The notes below the pieces were generated by a model. That model was given only the letters and a program-made list of their open reading frames with translations, was not told the DNA's origin and did no database searches. From IMG/VR virus record IMGVR_UViG_3300000230_000317, positions 1 through 37,217 of that record: a stretch of DNA of 37,217 nucleotides. The stretch is one strand, 5' to 3'. Numbering within the stretch: position 1 is the first letter of the stretch; every line of letters starts with the position of its first letter. This stretch comes from a virus. Positions 29,427 through 37,217 of the stretch are shown piece after piece. A program made the translations under genes and the position numbers.

Positions 29427-30980
29427 ATGCATTCTGAATCATCTTTTATATTTAGTCCGGCTTTAGGTTTAAGCACAGTTACTAATAGTGATAATAAAGG
29501 TAACATTTATGGTAGACCTCTTAGATTTTCATCAGCACCGGATGATACTGCTATTTTAGTATATAAAAAACCTTCATCATATGGGACAGAAGGCATTAAA
29601 AATTATTTAGCTGAAAATGTATATAATAATGATAATGATGAAGACCCATATATTTCATTAATTAAATATTTTAATAATGATAAATTAAAATCTTTAAAAT
29701 TAAGAGCAGCTGATTTTGCATATCTTAAAGATTTAGGAGTGTATCCTGTAAATAGATTATGGATATTGAGAAGATTTCCTGATAATTGTGTAGTTCCTAA
29801 TAATTTATTAGATTGGGGGTCTGTTGGGGTTGAAGCTATATCTACAGTAGTTGGATGGATAGCAGATAAAGAAGATTCTCCTATGTTATCTTTAAATTTT
29901 AGTGAAGTGTGGACAGACCAAACTGAAATGATAGATAAAGTTTTAACTGAAATGTTAAGCGCAGAATTTGGATTGAGTTTACCGTCAACTATGAGCGTAC
30001 CTGGTTGGTCGCAAGGTATTTTATTTGGCATGTTAAATGCTATGAAACTCACAACAGATTTTAATGAAACTGATGTCCCTACTGGAAATCCTAATGTGTT
30101 GAGAACAGCTAAAATGAGAGAAGTTAATAGTCAAGGATTAAAATCAGAAATGAGTTTTTCATTAGAAACTTCATACGAACAAAAATATATTAATGGCATT
30201 GATCCAGGTGCAGCTATGTTAGATATTGTTACCAATTTATTAAAAATGGGAACATCTGATCAAAAATTTGTTTTATCAGATTCAGATGCTTTGAGATCTT
30301 TATTCAACCAATTAAATTCAAAACAACAAACAGTTGATGCGTGGTTCAAAATAATTGAAAAATTTATAAAAGCTTTTATAACAGGCATTACTGACTTTAT
30401 TAAAAATATGAAAGCCGTTGGTGAAACAGGGGGTTCTACATCTGAAAATCAAGGCGAAACAAATGATGATCAACAAAGTGGACAAGAAAATGATAGTGGG
30501 GTACCTGCTTTACCTGACATCGGGGCAATATCAGGATTTTCTAATTTTATTAGCGGATTATCTCAATCTATATTAGCTGGCACTATTCAAAAATATAGAT
30601 GGCCTTTAAAGGGTTCAATAGCTTTAATGTCTGGGATAAATACAACCCCGTGGCACTTAACAATAGGAAATCCTTATTCGCCTATTATAAATACTGGTAA
30701 TATTTTAGTAAGTAATGTTGATCTTAAAATGAGTAACGATTTAGGATTCAATGATATGCCTGTTAGAATTGATGTTACAATATCGGCATCATTGGCTAGG
30801 CCATTGGGTAAACAAGAAATTGAAAAATTATTTAATAATGGGTATAAGAGAAATTATTCTCAAGCCGCTATAAATAGTATAACAGATTCTGAAGTTAGAA
30901 GTAATACATCAGCCAGTGGTGAATTGACTACAAATTATGTCTCGACTACACAAAGACAGCCTTCGAATATATTAGGATAA
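29427..30980 (+). CDS. Baseplate/tail structural protein, 517 aa
   Basis: First gene of the plus-strand baseplate operon. Starts MHSESSFIFSPALGLSTV. The middle has Leu/Gly-rich segments and an acidic Ser/Glu/Asn/Gln linker (about 335-360: GGSTSENQGETNDDQQ). The C-terminal block TPWHLTIGNPYSPIINTGNI, then LGFNDMPVRIDVTI and ARPLGKQEIEKLFN (about 408-473) resembles a conserved block in baseplate or tail-tube-cap proteins of other large myoviruses (from memory). The last 40 residues are Ser/Thr-rich. Its role in the baseplate follows from the gp53-like, hub and spike genes that follow immediately; which T4 protein it matches is uncertain. Confidence 0.8.
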   Translation: MHSESSFIFSPALGLSTVTNSDNKGNIYGRPLRFSSAPDDTAILVYKKPSSYGTEGIKNYLAENVYNNDNDEDPYISLIKYFNNDKLKSLKLRAADFAYLKDLGVYPVNRLWILRRFPDNCVVPNNLLDWGSVGVEAISTVVGWIADKEDSPMLSLNFSEVWTDQTEMIDKVLTEMLSAEFGLSLPSTMSVPGWSQGILFGMLNAMKLTTDFNETDVPTGNPNVLRTAKMREVNSQGLKSEMSFSLETSYEQKYINGIDPGAAMLDIVTNLLKMGTSDQKFVLSDSDALRSLFNQLNSKQQTVDAWFKIIEKFIKAFITGITDFIKNMKAVGETGGSTSENQGETNDDQQSGQENDSGVPALPDIGAISGFSNFISGLSQSILAGTIQKYRWPLKGSIALMSGINTTPWHLTIGNPYSPIINTGNILVSNVDLKMSNDLGFNDMPVRIDVTISASLARPLGKQEIEKLFNNGYKRNYSQAAINSITDSEVRSNTSASGELTTNYVSTTQRQPSNILG

Positions 30981-31007
30981 TATTAAAAATAAAATAATAA
31001 TGATAAA

Positions 31008-31478
31008 ATGAGTTATTTATATACGTTACAAAATGTTGATAGAGAAAAAAAATTTAATAAATTATTCGATATAATAAATCCTGTTATTAAATGGGATGAT
31101 TCATTGACATATTATCCATATATGGTTTTAAAAGAAGAGGAAATGAGGCCTGATATGATATGTTTTAATATTTATAATCATTTTAATTATATTGATGAAA
31201 TTTTAACATGGAATAATATTATAAACCCATGGAGTATTAAAGAAGGTCAAATAATATATTATTTAGAAGAAGATTCTGTAATTAGCTTACAATTACAGAA
31301 GAAAAAAAATAGTGATGAAATTGTAAACGAATTAGTTAATTCTAATAAAGATACTAAAAAAGACCCGAATAGGGAAAGCGGAACTGGTCTTCCTCCCACT
31401 ATAAAACCAGCGGGTTTAAAAGATGTGACAGTTGATTTTAACAATAAAACTATTAAAATAATGGATAAATTTAAATGA
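31008..31478 (+). CDS. gp53-like baseplate wedge protein with LysM-like end
   Basis: 156 residues. RPDMICFNIYNHFNYIDEIL followed by TWNNIINPWSIKEGQIIYYLEED (about residues 45-85) matches the RPDxxSxxxYGxxxxWxxILxxNxIxNPxxLxxGxxI pattern of gp53/LysM-type wedge proteins. The remainder is a helical, Lys-rich segment and a short Pro-rich stretch (GTGLPPTIKPAGL). It begins 27 bp after the first operon gene, and its stop overlaps the hub start by 4 bp (ATGA at 31475-31478). Predicted to lie in the baseplate wedge. Confidence 0.75.
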   Translation: MSYLYTLQNVDREKKFNKLFDIINPVIKWDDSLTYYPYMVLKEEEMRPDMICFNIYNHFNYIDEILTWNNIINPWSIKEGQIIYYLEEDSVISLQLQKKKNSDEIVNELVNSNKDTKKDPNRESGTGLPPTIKPAGLKDVTVDFNNKTIKIMDKFK

Positions 31479-32857
31479 TAGAAGTAATAAGCAGATCTGA
31501 TAAAAATTTAAAGAAATTAGAATTTCCCTATAAAGAAACCGTAAAAGATAAAAGTGCAGCTAGTTATGCTGATGATATAGGCAAATTGCCATATATTGTA
31601 TTAAATGGGGTAACTATCGAAACTAAAGACGTTTCGTCTTTTACATTATACAATGATAGGTATTTACCCGAAGTGGAAATGACCTTCATTGATCCTACTA
31701 ATAAATTATGGGATTCTAGTTATCCATTAGACCAACAAATACTAAGTATTATGATTAAATCCAACGAAGAGTTGCTTATGCCCATAAGAATGGATTTTTT
31801 TGTAAATAATTTTACATCTGTAAAATCTAAATCAGGTGATTCTGATTTGAAAGAATATGAATTGTTAGCTAAATTAGATGTTCCTTATTTTATTAAAAAT
31901 AATAGTTTTAAAGGAAATAGCTATGATGTTTTGAAAAAAATAGCTAAAGAAACAGAATTGGGATTCGCTTCTAATATTGAAACCACTAACGATGAAATGA
32001 CATGGCTTAATAGCGGAATCGATTATGTTAGGGAAATGATCCCTGATATTGTAAAACATTCGTATATAAATGACAGTACGTTTTTATGGGCATATATAGA
32101 TTTTTGGTATAATTTAAATTATGTTGATATAGAGAAACAAATGAATGTTAGTACAGTTGATGATAAGGCTTTAACAGGCAATAGTAAAATAAGTGGTTCT
32201 GAAGATGTTATTCCATTAAAACTTTCAAATCATCCTGATAATAGTTCAACTGATCAGTATTTTGATAAATTTAATTTAGTTAATGATTCAACAGAAGTTA
32301 ATTATGATTTGGGGTATAATCCGCATATATATTGGTATCAGTTAAAAGAAAAAAATATAAATAACGTTTTATTAGATACTATATCAGATAAAGGGAATTC
32401 AAGTGATAAAATTGTTATGAAGGGGCAACCTGATAATAATAATTATTCAAATAATCAACAAAAAAATTATTTTTTAGGTGAAATAGATATAGACAATGTG
32501 CATAAAAATTATTTATATTCAGAAAAATCCAATGAACACAATTTAGAATTTTTACAGAAAATTAGAATGAAAGTGATTTTAAAAAAAGCGAATTTTCAAT
32601 TATATAGATTTCAGATGATCAATTTATTAATATATAAATTACAAGAATTGGATTCAAGTCCTAATGTTGTAACAAAAAATGATATTGAAAAAGGTAAAGA
32701 TCAAGATAAATATAAATTAAATGAACGATTGAGTGGGGATTGGTTGATTATAGGTATTAATTATACTTATACTAAGAAGTCAGGGGAACAATTTTTACAA
32801 GAAATTACCTTAGTTAAAAGGGAATTGAGTGCTGCTAAAATAGCTAAAAACGAATAA
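31475..32857 (+). CDS. Baseplate hub protein (gp27 / late-control-D-like)
   Basis: 460 residues. The N-terminal domain starts at about 38 (LPYIVLNGVTIETKDVSSFT), continues with PEVEMTFIDPTNKLWDSSYP and MPIRMDFFVNNF, and has the beta-rich look of hub proteins that form the ring on the central spike. SFKGNSYDVLKKIAKETELGF (about 147-167) matches the helix of gpD/gp27-type proteins that follows such domains. A long acidic/Ser insertion fills the middle. The C-terminal part (LSGDWLIIGINYTYTKKSG) is again beta. It overlaps the wedge gene by 4 bp and is followed 7 bp later by the repeat protein, then by the spike gene, the usual order of a hub cassette. Confidence 0.82.
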   Translation: MIEVISRSDKNLKKLEFPYKETVKDKSAASYADDIGKLPYIVLNGVTIETKDVSSFTLYNDRYLPEVEMTFIDPTNKLWDSSYPLDQQILSIMIKSNEELLMPIRMDFFVNNFTSVKSKSGDSDLKEYELLAKLDVPYFIKNNSFKGNSYDVLKKIAKETELGFASNIETTNDEMTWLNSGIDYVREMIPDIVKHSYINDSTFLWAYIDFWYNLNYVDIEKQMNVSTVDDKALTGNSKISGSEDVIPLKLSNHPDNSSTDQYFDKFNLVNDSTEVNYDLGYNPHIYWYQLKEKNINNVLLDTISDKGNSSDKIVMKGQPDNNNYSNNQQKNYFLGEIDIDNVHKNYLYSEKSNEHNLEFLQKIRMKVILKKANFQLYRFQMINLLIYKLQELDSSPNVVTKNDIEKGKDQDKYKLNERLSGDWLIIGINYTYTKKSGEQFLQEITLVKRELSAAKIAKNE

Positions 32858-32864
32858 TATTATA

Positions 32865-35800
32865 ATGGAATATGCAAATATAATGAAAGGAAGAAAATAC
32901 CTACCAGGGTATGACATAGACACCAATAGGGATATAATAGGCGATTTTGTTAAGACGCAAACAGTGGTTGATTATGATACTGAAAAATTTAAATATGGTG
33001 ATTTTAAAGATCCATTATTCTTTTTTCAAGATCCCCTTTTCCCTATTTTTGATATTATATTAGATACTGTATCATCACCGTTGTTGATGGTAAATGGTAA
33101 AAGTTCAGTAAAAGGTTTTTTAACAGATTATTCAAATATATCATCTATTAAAACAAGACAAAAAATATACGATGATTTTTTAACCGCTTTATATTATTTA
33201 TTCAATACGGATTTTTATGACATAAAAAGAAATAAAGCATATTATATTAATAGTATATCAGGTTTAGATAAAATGACAGCTAGAATTGTTGATTTTGAAA
33301 AGGACAAAATTACTATAACTATGAATGATGATATATCAATGATAGCAACATATTTAGTTCAATTATATAACAACTTATCTTATTCTTATAAAGATCAAAG
33401 ATATATGATACCCGCTAATTTATTAAGATTTAATATGTATATCAAAATGCATGATATTAGAAATATGCCATTTATAGTGCCTGGTAATACTGAAATTAAT
33501 TCTTTTGAAAAATCGTATCAAATATATTATTTAACTGATTGTACTTTTGATTTTAGAAAATCTAAAATGTTTGAAGAAAATATAACAGCTGGTGGATTTG
33601 ACGCTTCTGTGTCGAATAAACCATCTTCTTTAACATTCGATATAACATATAAATCTATTGTAGTTGAATCGGAATTCCCATTTTTAAGAAAAACCCTAGA
33701 TGGACAAAGTGGGGCTTTAAAATTAAATAATAAAAGGCAAGATCTTTTAATTAGAGACGGTGGTTATAATTCTGTGTTTTTGAATAAGACTAAATCTCTT
33801 GAAGTTTGGAATAGTGAAATTGAATCGAGTTCAAGTCCTAATATAAATAATAATGACCCTAATCCGATTGAATTTAATACTGAGGCTTTTACAAAAGCTG
33901 AAGATAATACTAAACCTTTATATGATAAAACTGCTTCTAATATTAAAAGTAGCAGCAACAGAAGTGATGATTTAAGCGGGGCGAATAGACCACATGAAAG
34001 TATTGTGAGCATTGTTGGAAGTATTCCAACGTGGAAACCAGCGAATGAAATAGAAAGTGAACAATTATCAAATGAAGATCTTAATGATTTTAGAAAAATT
34101 ATGATAGAAAGCAGTGAATATTCTGATAGTGAATTTGAAAAAAATTTAATAGAATATAGGAAAATTAATATCATGAATAGTATTCGATCTTCTAATAGCG
34201 ATATTAATATAAACGGTTTAGATAGAACTTGGAATTCATCAAACACATCACCTTCTACATTAGAAAGAATGAAAAGAAGTGTTTTAGGTCAAATAAACTT
34301 TGAAAACTTTTTACAAGAATTGCCATTTGATATACTTAGAATGTTTATGGGTGGCTATCACGGGTTGAATAATTCTAATCCTATAAATACAGCAAACGGT
34401 CAATCTATTAATAATTCACCAGAGCTAGTCGATGAAATAATACCTGATTCAAATATAGAATTTGGTGGTGTTTTTTATGACCCGACTAAATTGAAAAACG
34501 TGAGAATTCCAGATTCTATAATTCAACAAGGTGGGGTTTTCTCAGATCCAACTAACTTAGAAAATGAAATAATACCAGGTTCTATAATAAACTATGGTGG
34601 TGTTTTTTATGATCCGACTAACTTAGAAAATGAAATAATACCTGGTTCTATAATCCAACAAGGCGGGGTTTTTTATGATCCAACTATGTTAAATAAGGAA
34701 TTTATTCCCTATTATTTAAAACCAGTTTTACCACTATCAGGTAATATTGACACTTCTTTTAATGATAAATTGCCAATCAGTGGAAGCATTGAAGGTGATT
34801 TTAATGTTAAAGATCCTATAAACTTTCATATTAACACATCGTTTGACGTTAAACCGTCATTATATGGTAATATTTCAACCTCTTTTAACACTAAACCTCC
34901 AATCAGTGGAAATATTGAAAGTGATTTTAATGTTAAAGATCCTATAAACTTTCATATTAATACATCGTTTGATGTTAAACCGCCATTAGATGGTAATATA
35001 GATACTTCATTTACTTTAAATGAACCAATTAGCGGCAGCATTGACACTAGCTTTGATCCATTAAAACCAATAAGTGGTAACATATCAACAGACTTTAAAG
35101 TTAAACCTGTTTTAAATATATCAATAGATGGTTCATTTAAAATTAAAGAATTTGAAGTTATCAAATTATATAATAATGTATATACCCAACGTGAAGTTAA
35201 TTTAGGTTCATTATATATGGATATAACAAAAGAAAACATTTTACCTTTAACATATTTATTTTCAAAGGTTTCTAAATTTAATAATTTATTTAATTATTCA
35301 GTTTATAATAGTAGTTTAAGTGAACCAAAAGTATTAAATGAAATAAGTATTAATACTGATATCAAAGATATTGATGAGATGAAGATAGTTTATATAAACG
35401 GAAATGATATTATTATTGATAAAACATTAAATAATATTTATTTACACGGAAATGATATTATTATTGATAAAACATTAAATAATATTTATTTACACAATAA
35501 CGCTATTAATAGTTATAATACTTTGACGGCTTATAATGTTATAAATGAAATTCCTAACAAAGAACCTTTTTATGTGATAAAATTAGATGATGATAAAATA
35601 GAAAGGACCGACTTAAATGAAATATATAAACACGATAAAGTCTATACGGCTAATAATATTTTCAATTTTAAAAAATCAGATCCCTTGATGGTTTATATTA
35701 AAAATGATGATGCTGTAATGGATGAAGATAGTTTAAATTCGGATAAAATAACAACTAGTTTTAAAGATAATAGAATCGATTTAAATATGGGTGAAATATA

Positions 35801-36152
35801 TAATGAAGAAATTACTGAAAATTTAAAAATAAATATGGGTTCAATATATGAACCGACTGAAACTAAAAGATTAATAGAACCAATTAAGTTAGCAGGATTT
35901 GTTAAAAAGAAAGTAGTCGATTTAGATAGATTACATAGCAATAGTTCTAATAGAAAAAATGAATTTAAGCCTATATTAAAAAGAGAAAGACCTGAAGATG
36001 ATATCGAAGTTAAAAAAATGAGTATCATTAGAGTCGAACAAAAAGATATACTTCCAAAAGAAATGGAAATATTAAATATAAATAATTCTTCTAACGTTGA
36101 AAATAATAATACTGCGAAAGAAAAAAATAAATTGAATGATGAAAGAACTTGA
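32865..36152 (+). CDS. Baseplate-associated protein with three classes of tandem repeats
   Basis: 1095 residues. The first 300 (YLPGYDIDTNRDIIGDFV; FIVPGNTEINSFEKSYQIYY; TFDITYKSIVVES) look globular and structural. Then come three repeat zones: about 521-615, a 24-residue unit GGVFYDPTNLENEIIPGSII, four copies; about 622-758, a 16-residue strand unit P(I/L)SGNIxTSFxxK, about nine copies, some combined in a 42-residue super-repeat; and about 846-877, an exact 16-residue duplication of GNDIIIDKTLNNIYLH. The tail is charged and disordered. Lies between hub and spike genes; its stop overlaps the spike start. Possibly a baseplate appendage or tape-like spacer. No family recognised. Confidence 0.8.
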   Translation: MEYANIMKGRKYLPGYDIDTNRDIIGDFVKTQTVVDYDTEKFKYGDFKDPLFFFQDPLFPIFDIILDTVSSPLLMVNGKSSVKGFLTDYSNISSIKTRQKIYDDFLTALYYLFNTDFYDIKRNKAYYINSISGLDKMTARIVDFEKDKITITMNDDISMIATYLVQLYNNLSYSYKDQRYMIPANLLRFNMYIKMHDIRNMPFIVPGNTEINSFEKSYQIYYLTDCTFDFRKSKMFEENITAGGFDASVSNKPSSLTFDITYKSIVVESEFPFLRKTLDGQSGALKLNNKRQDLLIRDGGYNSVFLNKTKSLEVWNSEIESSSSPNINNNDPNPIEFNTEAFTKAEDNTKPLYDKTASNIKSSSNRSDDLSGANRPHESIVSIVGSIPTWKPANEIESEQLSNEDLNDFRKIMIESSEYSDSEFEKNLIEYRKINIMNSIRSSNSDININGLDRTWNSSNTSPSTLERMKRSVLGQINFENFLQELPFDILRMFMGGYHGLNNSNPINTANGQSINNSPELVDEIIPDSNIEFGGVFYDPTKLKNVRIPDSIIQQGGVFSDPTNLENEIIPGSIINYGGVFYDPTNLENEIIPGSIIQQGGVFYDPTMLNKEFIPYYLKPVLPLSGNIDTSFNDKLPISGSIEGDFNVKDPINFHINTSFDVKPSLYGNISTSFNTKPPISGNIESDFNVKDPINFHINTSFDVKPPLDGNIDTSFTLNEPISGSIDTSFDPLKPISGNISTDFKVKPVLNISIDGSFKIKEFEVIKLYNNVYTQREVNLGSLYMDITKENILPLTYLFSKVSKFNNLFNYSVYNSSLSEPKVLNEISINTDIKDIDEMKIVYINGNDIIIDKTLNNIYLHGNDIIIDKTLNNIYLHNNAINSYNTLTAYNVINEIPNKEPFYVIKLDDDKIERTDLNEIYKHDKVYTANNIFNFKKSDPLMVYIKNDDAVMDEDSLNSDKITTSFKDNRIDLNMGEIYNEEITENLKINMGSIYEPTETKRLIEPIKLAGFVKKKVVDLDRLHSNSSNRKNEFKPILKRERPEDDIEVKKMSIIRVEQKDILPKEMEILNINNSSNVENNNTAKEKNKLNDERT
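34429..34710 (+). repeat. 72-bp tandem repeat, four copies
   Basis: Encodes four 24-residue units GGVFxDPTxLxNxxIPxSII in the protein at 32865-36152. Copies 3 and 4 are almost identical at DNA level (ACTTAGAAAATGAAATAATA twice). Confidence 0.85.
34729..35140 (+). repeat. SGNIxTSF repeats with a 126-bp super-period
   Basis: Beta-strand-like units PxSGNIxTSFxxK repeat about nine times. A segment containing GTGATTTTAATGTTAAAGAT recurs at 34795 and 34921, a 126-bp period, showing block duplication. Confidence 0.8.
35400..35495 (+). repeat. Perfect 48-bp tandem duplication
   Basis: 35400-35447 and 35448-35495 are identical (starting GGAAATGATATTATTATTGA) and encode two copies of a 16-residue unit. 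Perfect identity implies a very recent event. Confidence 0.92.
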
Positions 36153-37217
36153 TAAAATGTGGGTCGGTTTAGTTGAAGATAATATAGATCCAGATAGATT
36201 GGGTAGAATAAAAGTTAGGGTACAAAGTGTCTTTGATGATATTCCAGTTGAAGATATCCCTTGGGCTCACCCTGTTAAAAGTTTAAGTTCTAGATCATAT
36301 GAAATGCCAGCTATAGGAAAAATAGTAACCGTTTTTTTTCCCAATGATAATTTATATAAACCATATTATATGTATTCTAGTGTGTATAATGTGAATTTAA
36401 GTAAAAAATTATTAGATTTATCCAATGAAGAATATACCAATTTTGTGGCTTTGTTATTTGACCATAAAACTAAAATATATTCAGATGACGAAGAATTAAC
36501 ATTAGATTATTTATATAATAAAATAACTATAGATAATAATAATATTAATATAGAATTAAAAGATAACCAAAGAAGGGTTAATATTGGAACAAAAAAAGCT
36601 TCACAACAAGCCGTGTTAGGCAATCATTGGTTTGAGTGGTTTGACAAATTTATCGATCAGTTGGTTAAACCTGATTCATTGATCGGTAACATGAGCGCTC
36701 CTATTTTAAAACCAAAATTAGATTTATTATTAGTTGAATATAAAACTTTAAGAGAAACATTTTTATCAGATCATGTCTATTTAGTTGATGATATGAAAGT
36801 TGATAAATTAAAAATGGAATATAATAGCCCCATAATGGATGACGGTATTAAAATAAATTCTAAACCTGTGGTTGGCGCAATAACCAATGAAGCTGGAATA
36901 CCTGATACTAATGTTAACAGTTTATCTGATAAAATAAAAGAACAAAAAACTAAAGAATTAGAAGTTCTTAAAAATTCTATACCTAGTACTGTTTCTAAGG
37001 ATGTAAACGTTATGGAAGTTGCCGTTGATCCATCCATACCAGACGAATCTATAAATTCGTACACTGAAATATATAAAGAAAAGAAAAATAGCAACGAAGT
37101 CATAATACCTAAACAAGTTTATGAACAAACAAAAGAAACCGAATTAAAAGAATCTGGTTTAGATGTTTATGAATATGTGGATGATCAATCTGACGCTAAT
37201 GATTTGTTCTTAGAACA
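36136..37217 (+). CDS. gp5/VgrG-like OB-fold baseplate spike protein, partial
   Basis: Opens with two ATGs (36136, 36139), overlapping the previous gene by 14-17 bp, and runs off the right edge (about 360 visible residues). LDKMWVGLVEDNIDPDRLGR, then IKVRVQSVF, IPWAHPV, MPAIGKIVTVFFPND and PYYMYSSVY form the N-terminal OB fold of T4 gp5 and VgrG/GpV spike proteins. After it comes GTKKASQQAVLGNHWFEWFD, a pattern common in spike proteins of large myoviruses, then a Lys/Glu/Ser-rich, Val-rich segment. No lysozyme domain is seen in the visible part. It should form the membrane-piercing spike under the hub. Confidence 0.85.
   Translation, partial: MMKELDKMWVGLVEDNIDPDRLGRIKVRVQSVFDDIPVEDIPWAHPVKSLSSRSYEMPAIGKIVTVFFPNDNLYKPYYMYSSVYNVNLSKKLLDLSNEEYTNFVALLFDHKTKIYSDDEELTLDYLYNKITIDNNNINIELKDNQRRVNIGTKKASQQAVLGNHWFEWFDKFIDQLVKPDSLIGNMSAPILKPKLDLLLVEYKTLRETFLSDHVYLVDDMKVDKLKMEYNSPIMDDGIKINSKPVVGAITNEAGIPDTNVNSLSDKIKEQKTKELEVLKNSIPSTVSKDVNVMEVAVDPSIPDESINSYTEIYKEKKNSNEVIIPKQVYEQTKETELKESGLDVYEYVDDQSDANDLFLE

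Noticed and set aside
1-37217. CRISPR array, insertion sequence or integrase attachment site
   Set aside because: No regularly spaced direct repeats with unique spacers, no transposase or integrase frame, and no terminal duplications were seen. The repeats present are coding (LRR and baseplate) or tRNA genes.
36136-37217. Lysozyme domain as in T4 gp5
   Set aside because: No lysozyme motif is seen in the visible 360 residues. It may lie beyond the window, so I neither claim nor exclude it.

Overview
The window looks like part of the genome of a large, very A+T-rich tailed phage with a T4-type contractile-tail (myovirus) plan that infects a Bacteroidetes-type host. The phage assignment rests on a UvsW-type helicase and a UvsY-like protein, two very large tail or baseplate proteins, and a run that reads as a gp53-like wedge protein, a gp27/late-control-D-like hub protein and a gp5/VgrG-like OB-fold spike protein. 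An 11-member tRNA array points the same way. The host assignment is an inference. Starts lack Shine-Dalgarno sequences and are preceded by A-rich tracts, and several leaders carry the Bacteroidetes -7 element TAnnTTTG. Genes use the standard code, ending in TAA, TGA or TAG.

Layout. 1-2363 (minus): an ExoX-C-like protein that runs off the left edge, an ECF-type sigma factor whose region 4 is interrupted by about 88 residues, and a small unknown protein. 2518-4392: three genes of unknown function. 4583-9922 (minus): an eight-gene array ending at a strong terminator (4450-4479). It holds one internal-protein-like gene, six tandem overlapping leucine-rich-repeat (LRR) paralogues and one small unknown gene. 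Every product starts with a leader resembling the T4 capsid-targeting sequence. 10023-17584 (plus): two giant virion proteins. 17601-20460: UvsY-like, an unknown and UvsW. 20541-27724: accessory genes, mostly minus strand, including a metallophosphoesterase, a T5orf172/GIY-YIG-type protein, a glycosyltransferase, SmpB, a DUF1848 protein, a secreted protein and a possible nuclease with a capsid-targeting-like leader. 27785-28808 (minus): tRNAs for Ser x4, Phe, Asn, Lys x3, His and an aberrant Trp. 28809-29426: tRNA-like remnant, terminator, a tiny ORF and a repeat-rich leader. 29427-37217 (plus): the baseplate operon, cut by the right edge.

How it may work together. The plus-strand blocks are late virion genes. 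The phage sigma factor and a recurring TATATATAA box upstream of many units may form its own transcription programme. uvsW and uvsY serve recombination and replication. The tRNAs and SmpB adjust or rescue translation. The most interesting hypothesis is that the LRR array is a set of internal head proteins: packaged through the cleavable-looking leader, diversified by LRR shuffling, and delivered with the DNA. This is inferred from sequence pattern only and needs virion proteomics.
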